A stretch of DNA of 64,000 bases from Micromussa lordhowensis (taxonomy: Eukaryota > Cnidaria > Anthozoa > Scleractinia > Lobophylliidae). The stretch covers positions 37,794,937 to 37,858,936 of the forward strand of contig OZ026599.1 in assembly GCA_964020085.1 (NCBI GenBank), given 5' to 3'. Positions 57,471 to 64,000 of this stretch are shown here, piece by piece (position 1 is the first letter of the stretch; the number at the start of each line of letters is the position of its first letter). Under the pieces are notes generated by a model that made no database searches, was not told the DNA's origin, and saw only the letters and a program-made list of their open reading frames with translations. The translations under genes were made by a program, and so were the position numbers.

Positions 57471-58116
57471 TTAAGCTAACCCTGGATTAGCGAGAATTTT
57501 TTTTTCAGTTTTGTAGCTTTTCGTTGAAGTGTTCTGTTTACATTGTCTGTCCTTCAGTTTTGAGCTTGAGTAAGCTCATAAGCATGCAGTGAAAAACATT
57601 TTTTATTCGCTACTTGCACATGACCCATAATCCCTTGCGTTTTTGGGGGGTAACCAGTAGAAGAAATGTATGGTATCATGACAAAAATTAATTCGGTGAG
57701 CTTGCAAAACCAGCTACTAATGCTTAAAAATGCACCAGAATTTACCAATATCATGATAGGAAACATTTGTACTAGTTTATAACTAAATGTAGAGAAATTT
57801 TTTTTTTTGTCCATACATCGTCTGTAAAATTACAAGACGATGTATGGACAAAAAAAAAATTCTCTATATTTAGTTATAAACTAGTACAAATGTCTCCTAT
57901 CATGATTTTGGTAAATTCTGGTGCATTTTTAAGCATTAGTAGCTGGTTTTGCGAGCTCACCGAACTAATTTTTGTCATGATACCATACATTTCTTCTACT
58001 GGTTACCCCCCCCAAAACGCAAAGGATTATGGGTATGTGCAAGTAGCGAATACAAGAAAAATTAACACTTATATCTTTTAATCCTGGGTTAGCGGTAACC
58101 GGATTTCGAATATCCG
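57471..58116. mobile_element. MITE family 'GGGCCGGGTTG', copy 3, carrying a 447-bp palindrome
   Basis: The left part (ccgattaagctaaccctgga ... gtgaaaaacat) and right part (taatcctgggttagcggtaa ... atccgggcc) match copies 1 and 2. They are separated by the insertion at 57605-58051. Confidence 0.7.
57605..58051. mobile_element. 447-bp near-perfect palindrome nested in a MITE
   Basis: The two arms of about 215 bp start attcgctacttgcaca and meet at gacgatgta / tacatcgtc around 57830. The arms differ at only a handful of positions. It contains no complete gene. Confidence 0.8.
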
Positions 58117-58433
58117 GGCCTTGGAGGTGAAGGGATTTAATCGTGCGAGCTTGATATCTGGAAATAAGGAATTTTTAAAAGACCTGAACAAAATTATCTT
58201 TGATTTTATCTGGAATGGGAAGGATAAAGTCAAATGTTTTGTTCTTACTAGTGACATCGAAGATGGGGAGCATTTAGATTCTATAGTAGAAACTCAGAGA
58301 GTTCCTTGTTGCGAAACAACAGTAGCAAGACCTTTCTCTGTAATCGATGCCTGAATCGATGCGTTAACCACGTCTTCTTCTATGGCTGACGAGCCTTCAA
58401 TTTGCATAATGAAATCATGTTTCAGGCCCCGTC

Positions 58434-58640
58434 CACGCGTATCCTGATATTTTTAGAATCCGCAACTTTTTCTTTCCGGATTCAAACACTTCCCCGTCCA
58501 CACGTAGCGTATTCATGGAAAGCGGATTAAAACATATCCGGATTCGGCGCCGAATTCGCCGGATGCGTGTGGACGGAAGCCTTGTTCGGAAAGAAAAAGT
58601 TGCGGATTAAAAAATATCTGGATACGTGTAGACGGGGCCT
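58434..58640. mobile_element. MITE with AGGCCCCGTC ends
   Basis: aggccccgtccacgcgtatc at the left is inverted at the right as gatacgtgtagacggggcct. An inner pair is gcaactttttctttccg / cggaaagaaaaagttgc. About 207 bp, hAT-like in layout. Confidence 0.75.
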
Positions 58641-59124
58641 TAAAGGTGGAAAGATGTTTTCATCGAAAGAGTCGTCTCCGCACGGCGTTAATAAAGGGAG
58701 TTTAAGAAAACTACGACGGCAACGGAAACGGGAACGTTGCTAAACAAAGGGTTTCATGAGCAGAGCAATGGCTGTGCACGTGCGTTTTATTTCTTGATAC
58801 ATTTCTTTGTCATCCTCTGCAAAACAACAACGTGAAATGACCAAATTTTGCGTTGTGTGGAGAACGTGAACACAACGGATAATTTTTAAAATTTATATTT
58901 TGTTTTTCACACTGTATTCTATAATCAGTTTCGAGATAGTTTAGACAAAGAGAAACAAACTAAATGACTCAAGAGTATCCCGAGATTCGTAGGTAAAAAA
59001 TAGAGTCATTATTTAATCGACGTTGTCCTCGGCGTCGTCGTCATAGCTTCTTAAACTCCCTAATTGCAGAAATGGCTCCGGACACTTAGATTTTTCTCTC
59101 TAAACAAGGAAAAAAGAAAAAGAC

Positions 59125-59268
59125 AATAGGCCATTTCCTAGTTCCCTTTTGCCTCCGTGTCAAAACCATTCAAATGAAAATGAGTTCCGCCTAAGGTTCA
59201 TTTTCATGCAAATGTTTTAGACTCGCTTTGAAACAGAGTCAAAAGGGAACACTCGGAAATGGCCTATT
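59125..59268. mobile_element. MITE family 'GGCCATTTCCGAGTTCCC', copy 2
   Basis: aataggccatttcctagttc at the left pairs with actcggaaatggcctatt at the right. The interior shares gccttttgcctc-like and cattcaaatgaaaatgagtt words with copy 1 at 38507-38692. Confidence 0.75.
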
Positions 59269-59274
59269 TTAGAA

Positions 59275-59335
59275 GCTAAAATCGAACCCAGGTTAATAGC
59301 GTCATGAGCGAGTCTCATGACCATTACACAACCAG
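59275..59335 (-). repeat. tRNA-like remnant
   Basis: On the minus strand, gtgtaatggtcatgagactc is followed by a B-box-like ctgggttcgattt. The acceptor stem is not recognisable. It is probably a decayed SINE head. Confidence 0.3.
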
Positions 59336-59417
59336 GGAGTGTGTTAGCATTATAAATATTAAGAGCTAACCGAGTAGGCTAATCGGAGCGCTCTATAGGC
59401 TAACCGGAACTCTAGTT

Positions 59418-59480
59418 AGGTTAACCTGAGTGAAAAGTAGGCTAACCTGAGTGAAAAGTAGACTAACCTGGGTGCTATGA
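59418..59480. repeat. 21-bp tandem repeat
   Basis: Units of (g)gctaacctgagtgaaaagta occur about three times in tandem with point changes. Looser ggctaaccgg/gctaaccgag words precede them from 59365. Confidence 0.6.
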
Positions 59481-59606
59481 ATAACTAACCATACTCGTTC
59501 CCAATGCATTCGGAGGTCGGAGCCATTCCTGTAATTAATCGCTATACTGTGACATGTTTCAAAGACCGTCTAAGGAGCTTCGAAAAATAGAATCATCACT
59601 CCACCC

Positions 59607-59715
59607 TAGCCTCGATTCCCAGCCGTTTTGGGAGTCCGGTTGTTTATCCTCTTCCCAACGAACGTGGTGTGGGGCAGGGAACGCGGGCTCACAAAACGGC
59701 TGGAAATCGAGCCTA
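59607..59715. mobile_element. Small MITE with TAGCCTCGATT ends
   Basis: tagcctcgattcccagccgt at the left pairs with acggctggaaatcgagccta at the right. About 109 bp, with no coding content. Confidence 0.65.
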
Positions 59716-60068
59716 CTCTCCACCCGGGCTGACTGCTCAACTGAATTTTAATACCCGTTTTGTTAATGAGCTTGAATCGGTCCCAATGATAGTTCTGGGC
59801 TTTGTAGTTTCTTTTTCCCGTCGTTTTTATGGGGCGTCAGTAAGGGGATCAAGAGAGGGATCAGCATTTTTGACCGGGGGTCACTGAGTGTGTTGAACTA
59901 CCATCCGGGCTACACGTGAATCTGAGTTTCAATTACGTCATCAGCCATGTTAACGTCAGCTCTCTCTCTGGTCCGGCGCCATTTTTCTCAAGTTTCCCCG
60001 GAGCATTTCAAGGAGATAAGTTAACCAAGTTTTAACTGGTACTAGAATTGTATTTGCTGAGTTTAAAC

Positions 60069-60550
60069 ATGTCTTGGCAAGGTTACGTGGACAGCAATCT
60101 TGTGGGTAGTGGAAAAGTTCAAAAGGCCGGTATTTTTGGCGTAGACGGCTCGACATGGGCTAGTAGTGCTGGATTTTCTGTAAGGAGATCAATTAACTTA
60201 CTTTTAAGATTTCGTCTTGGCTCCTAACTTATTAGCTAAACTAAGAACTCACAATTAGGAACATTTTTTTGTGACAGGTATCTAAACAAGAAGTACTAGA
60301 TATTATAAAGAGCTTAAAGGATGGAAGTGTCGTGGCCAAGAGCATTGCGGGAACCAAGTACATGATGCTACGAAACGACCAAGAAAAGAAAGCGGCGTAC
60401 TTGAAAATGAAAGAGAAGGGAGGTTTCTGTGCTTGTTTGACCAACAAAGCTCTTGTTCTGGGTGGCTATGATGAAGGTGCTGGTGGAGCTGGAAATTGCA
60501 ACCAGGTCGTGGAATCCTTAGCGGAATACCTCGTTGGGACGGGGTTTTAA
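60069..60550 (+). CDS. Profilin (copy B), 2 exons
   Basis: Exons 60069-60179 and 60278-60550 join in phase 0 (tct|gtaagg ... gtgacag|gta), giving 127 residues. The N-terminus MSWQGYVDSNLVGSGKVQ is typical, as are GSTWASSAGF, the lysine-rich MLRNDQEKKAAYLKMKEKG, ALVLGGYDEGAGGAG and the C-terminal helix VVESLAEYLVGTGF. The function is as for copy A: actin-monomer and poly-proline binding. Copy B keeps a short 98-bp intron at the same position as the 1-kb intron of copy A. It is much closer to the pseudogene at 55.5 kb than to copy A, so a recent local duplication followed the old A/B split. AATAAA motifs lie at 60921-60926 and 61269-61274. Confidence 0.92.
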
Positions 60551-60829
60551 GCTTGCTATATAAGCTTAACTTGAAAACTTTTTAAAGCTTTCTTTTAAAC
60601 CTTTTAAAAAACTTTTTTCAGTACTAAACTAGTGAACAGTACTCTGCAAATTGAACTGAGTTTTAAAAAGTATTTATTATCTGACGCGTTCTTCTTCAGG
60701 TTCAGATACTAGTGGTTTTATCAAGGAGCACACCACAAATGTTTGAGCGGATTTTCTCTCGTTTCCTTTCTTAAATCTGGCCAACATTTTGTAGTTTGTG
60801 GTGTCTTTGTTGTACCCTCTCGAAGTAGC

Positions 60830-63075
60830 CACTAGAATGGCTTAAACACGGGTGTTTTTATGTATGTTTGTAAAACTTTCTAAAGCAGTAGTCTACGATA
60901 GTTAGACGAGACGGTGTAAGAATAAACAGGTTTTAAAACTTCAGTTTGCGGAGTGCTGCTTCCTAGTGTAGTAAATGAAAAAAATTGAGGTTAGGTGTAC
61001 TTCAAGCTTATCAGAATTTCTGCATTTTTAGCAGAAGGCCACGAAAAGTAAATTCTTCTGTCATCGGTTTTAACTGTAAACTCAATATTCAGATTGACAA
61101 TGTTTTGGCCTATTTAGAAGTACTGGAAGTATGCTCAATTTATCGCCGACCTTTGTTCCGCCAGTTGTTGACTGAGCTTTTGGCCAAGAAGCAATGAAAG
61201 ATTTTGTTGTAACGAGTATGGATTTCTGCTTGTAACTTGCTTACATTCATATTTCTGTAAGTGAAATCAATAAACTAAATGTGACCTTGTTGAAGGATCA
61301 TCACAAGCTTCTGAGTATTTTAATGAGGACTTCTCTTTTTGCGTTGGTGATGGGAGAAAGATAGTCTACTTTATCTACGATTCAATTTCTTTTGGCCTGG
61401 GAAAATCCTATACTAATTGTTGGGGACACAAAATAAATAGACGAAAAAAACAAATTGAAATTTTTTTATAATAGTATAATATAGTAATATATTACAATGA
61501 TATAAAATCTAATGCTAAAGATAAAATTATATTTATGGGCAGAGCAAACAGCCTTTGCAGCTATTATCCACCCCCCGATACGATTCATGCCGAATCCAAA
61601 CTATACCGCACTAAGTTTCTGCAGATGTTACATCTGGCAGTTATTTTTTCATAAGAGGGATATCACGGGAGTGTTGCACTTTTGGTATATGAACTCCCCT
61701 TATACCTGATTTAACCAAACATTATCCAAACCGACATCTCATTGCCATGCAATCCTTCGTATGTTGATACTGGGTATTTTTCTTCTCAATCCACAGTATA
61801 TACATTGAACGTTTGGGGTTGATGCCCCTTCTACAACCACTAAGTTGTTGTGACATGTTTCTCTTTCTTTTTGAAGCAAGTCGTGAACTGGAACGGCAGA
61901 ATCTTCTCATTAGTCATATACACTAGATTAAAACTGTCAAGAGAAACAGCAAAAAACCAACATGTAAGGATTTTCAGTTTTTAATAATTATACAATGCAT
62001 CTGAAAGTTAACGGTAACAATGAGAGACTCTTACATTGTAATCCTGTGACCAGACTTTTTCACAGGTAGACTGGTATCTTTTAAAATTAACGCAGTTAGG
62101 AAAGCAAGATATACTTCTTCAGTGAGCTGGTAAATATGGTGACTGATTCCAATTTACCAAGCCCTTATCTGCCAGATTCAGTATTGAGATGTATTTACAG
62201 TCATGGAATCTCAGCTATCTGGATTTCTTACCATCTACAGAAGGGTATAATTTATCTGGGAAATGCATCCCCACAAAATTGCTAAGAAATGTGTATTTCA
62301 ACCACAGCAAGTTACGTTAAAAATTAATTAATAGACTAGATGAACTACCTTACAATGGATTAATATCCAGCTTTAACAGAAGCTGTTTCGTTTAATTTGA
62401 TGACACCACCGCTATATAATAAAAGTATCTTATCACATGCAATGATGATGAATATAACATTAAGGACTAGAAAATAACTACCAGGTACAATGTCACTATG
62501 CCCTCAGGTCGACACACATTTTTTTCTCATGCTATGACAAAAAAATATTTTTAGTATATTTCCCAAAGCCAAAATTCTGATTGGTAGATATATTTCAAGG
62601 CTTGGCTACTGAACATAGCTGCATTTGTCATCAAAGTTTGTAAACATGGCGCTCAGTTAAGAATGAAATTGTATTTATTTTGAAGAGCCCAAGACATCGT
62701 TCAAAGATTAAGTGACTGAAATTTGGTTCTGTTTAGACCAGAGCTACTCTTTACAGATGATAAAAAAAAACTGTCCAAGAGATCACCATCAATTTATGTG
62801 TTTTAAAATCATTACTTTCTTATTTTAGATATTCGCCACTGAACATAAAAGTATTTATACCAAAACAATTATTTGCCTCAGGCTCTGTGAAAGCTGGTGA
62901 ATACATTTTTAAATAACAACCTCAAGTTTTGTCTCTTTACAGTGAGGACACTCGAACCATGAACACCTAGACTTTTTTCCCGCTTTTTTGGCATCTTCCA
63001 ATCACAAGGCTACTTCATAACGAGGCATACTCATTTTATGTCTGTTGAATCAATCGGAGTGATCATTGAACTATC
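60830..63075. other. Gene-free spacer between profilin B and the zinc-knuckle gene
   Basis: AT-rich DNA without a convincing exon or clear terminal-repeat element. The short frames present (for example 60985-61197 and 61512-61709) show no domain. Confidence 0.5.
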
Positions 63076-63999
63076 ATGGCTGAAAAAAGTGAAGTTTACC
63101 ACTGGCTAAAATCATTATCGCCAGGAATGAAGTTGGAGAGATTGTCCGTGCAGTTCGAAAGCAGGGGTTTTCGCTCACGAAGATCACTAGCCTACGTCAA
63201 ATCAGAGGATTTGGACTCATTCTTTCCGTCTCCCGATAAGCTTTTACTGGCGGAAAGACGCGTGTTGGAGGCTGAACTAAGCAGTGTAAAAACAGAGAGT
63301 GGTCGTCTTGAGCCAAAGCGACTGAATATGACTCCAAGAACAAGTAGTGCGCCCCAGCAACGGTCACCTGAGGCTGCAATCAACGAAAGTTTCGAAGCGA
63401 GCGCGACCACTTCAAACCAAAGCCCTCGAACGATTCAAAGTCCATTGGATCGAAGAGCAGCAGAGCTGTCAGAAAATCTTAAGCTACTAGAAGTGCAAGT
63501 TGAGAGCGCCAAAAGTCATCTACAGGGGAAACAAAAAGCCTTTGAAGAATTACCAAATATTCATGAGAGACGGGGAAAAGTGTGTGCTATTTGCCATACG
63601 TCTGGCCACAACAGAACAAATTGTAAGAAAATTCCTTGTAGCAATGTCAACACTTGTAAGCTAAAGGACAAACACCCAGAACTGTTAGCCGATATTCGCA
63701 CTTTACAGCGTGAACTGAAAGAACTTGAACAGAAGTTTGCAAAAGCTAAAAGTGAACACGACGTATTTGCCGCTTCCCGCCAACGAGCTAAATCAAGTTT
63801 CTTTGCCATCATGCGTCCACGTCTTAGAAAACAAAACCCCGCTAAATACGTAGATCGCTCTGCCTTGGATAGAGACTTGATGATTCTCCAGCGAGCGCTG
63901 AAAAATAAAGTTCCATTAGAGGAAACTCACGACTGGAGATTGCCAAATGTTATTGAAGAGTATAAACATGGAGTTGTTGACCCTCTTCGAGTGCACTGA
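63076..63999 (+). CDS. SAM-like / CCHC zinc-knuckle protein of unknown function
   Basis: A complete single frame of 307 residues, ending with TGA one base before the window edge. Residues 8-68 have the helix pattern of a SAM-like domain (YHWLKSLSPGMKLERLS ... LLLAERRVLEAEL). Residues 80-125 are a Ser/Pro-rich linker. Residues 126-160 and about 205-242 are predicted coiled coils. Between them is one CCHC zinc knuckle (CAICHTSGHNRTNC; C170, C173, H178, C183) followed by a second Cys pair (C188, C194). The C-terminus is basic, then ends KHGVVDPLRVH. Zinc knuckles bind single-stranded nucleic acid or RNA. The protein may be a domesticated or element-encoded nucleic-acid-binding protein, but I recognise no named family. 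The lack of introns is unlike RFC4, ZXD and GTF2F2 in this window. No terminal repeats are visible upstream. Confidence 0.75.
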   Translation: MAEKSEVYHWLKSLSPGMKLERLSVQFESRGFRSRRSLAYVKSEDLDSFFPSPDKLLLAERRVLEAELSSVKTESGRLEPKRLNMTPRTSSAPQQRSPEAAINESFEASATTSNQSPRTIQSPLDRRAAELSENLKLLEVQVESAKSHLQGKQKAFEELPNIHERRGKVCAICHTSGHNRTNCKKIPCSNVNTCKLKDKHPELLADIRTLQRELKELEQKFAKAKSEHDVFAASRQRAKSSFFAIMRPRLRKQNPAKYVDRSALDRDLMILQRALKNKVPLEETHDWRLPNVIEEYKHGVVDPLRVH

Positions 64000-64000
64000 A

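Overview
This window is eukaryotic nuclear DNA, most likely from a stony coral or a close anthozoan relative. The evidence is a set of short-intron, GT-AG-spliced animal genes (RFC4, profilin, TADA3, a ZXD-type zinc-finger protein, TFIIF-beta), a cnidarian-style PAN/EGF/fibrinogen-like secreted protein, AT-rich non-coding DNA, and a very high load of MITE-type hairpins, tRNA-derived SINEs and broken LINEs. Species cannot be fixed from sequence alone.

Layout. 1-5.7 kb: repeats only. 5.77-8.26 kb (+): two-exon secreted PAN/EGF/fibrinogen-like gene, convergent with RFC4 (-, 13 exons, 8.93-20.81 kb), which carries a dead Tc1/mariner copy and several MITEs in its introns. 21.12-22.51 kb (+): profilin A, divergent from RFC4 across about 310 bp. 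24.33-25.68 kb (-): intronless TADA3, divergent from the ZXD-type gene (+, 11 exons, 26.05-40.48 kb). The ZXD introns hold LINE 3' ends, a 1.2 kb TIR element, a perfect 104-bp-arm hairpin with a tRNA-like core and four SINEs. 40.5-46.9 kb: gene-free, with a SINE, a reverse-transcriptase fragment and a head-to-head pair of TTAA-bounded MITEs. 46.88-52.79 kb (+): GTF2F2 (RAP30), 9 exons including a 19-bp micro-exon. 53-55.3 kb: nested MITEs. 55.5-55.9 kb: profilin pseudogene. 56-59.9 kb: repeats. 60.07-60.55 kb (+): intact profilin B. 63.08-64.0 kb (+): complete single-exon protein with a SAM-like N-terminus and one CCHC zinc knuckle, of unknown function.

The genes are mostly housekeeping: DNA clamp loading (RFC4), histone-acetyltransferase co-activation (TADA3), Pol II initiation (GTF2F2), transcriptional activation (ZXD) and actin-monomer binding (profilins). 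They do not form one pathway. Two head-to-head pairs (RFC4/profilin A and TADA3/ZXD) suggest shared bidirectional promoters. Exon structures were read by eye; for RFC4, ZXD, GTF2F2, both profilins and the PAN gene, every exon phase joins without a frame break. No clearly new biological system was found. The most unusual items are the tRNA-cored perfect hairpin nested in a LINE, the two copies of one repeat with different internal motifs expanded, the profilin duplication and the terminal zinc-knuckle gene.
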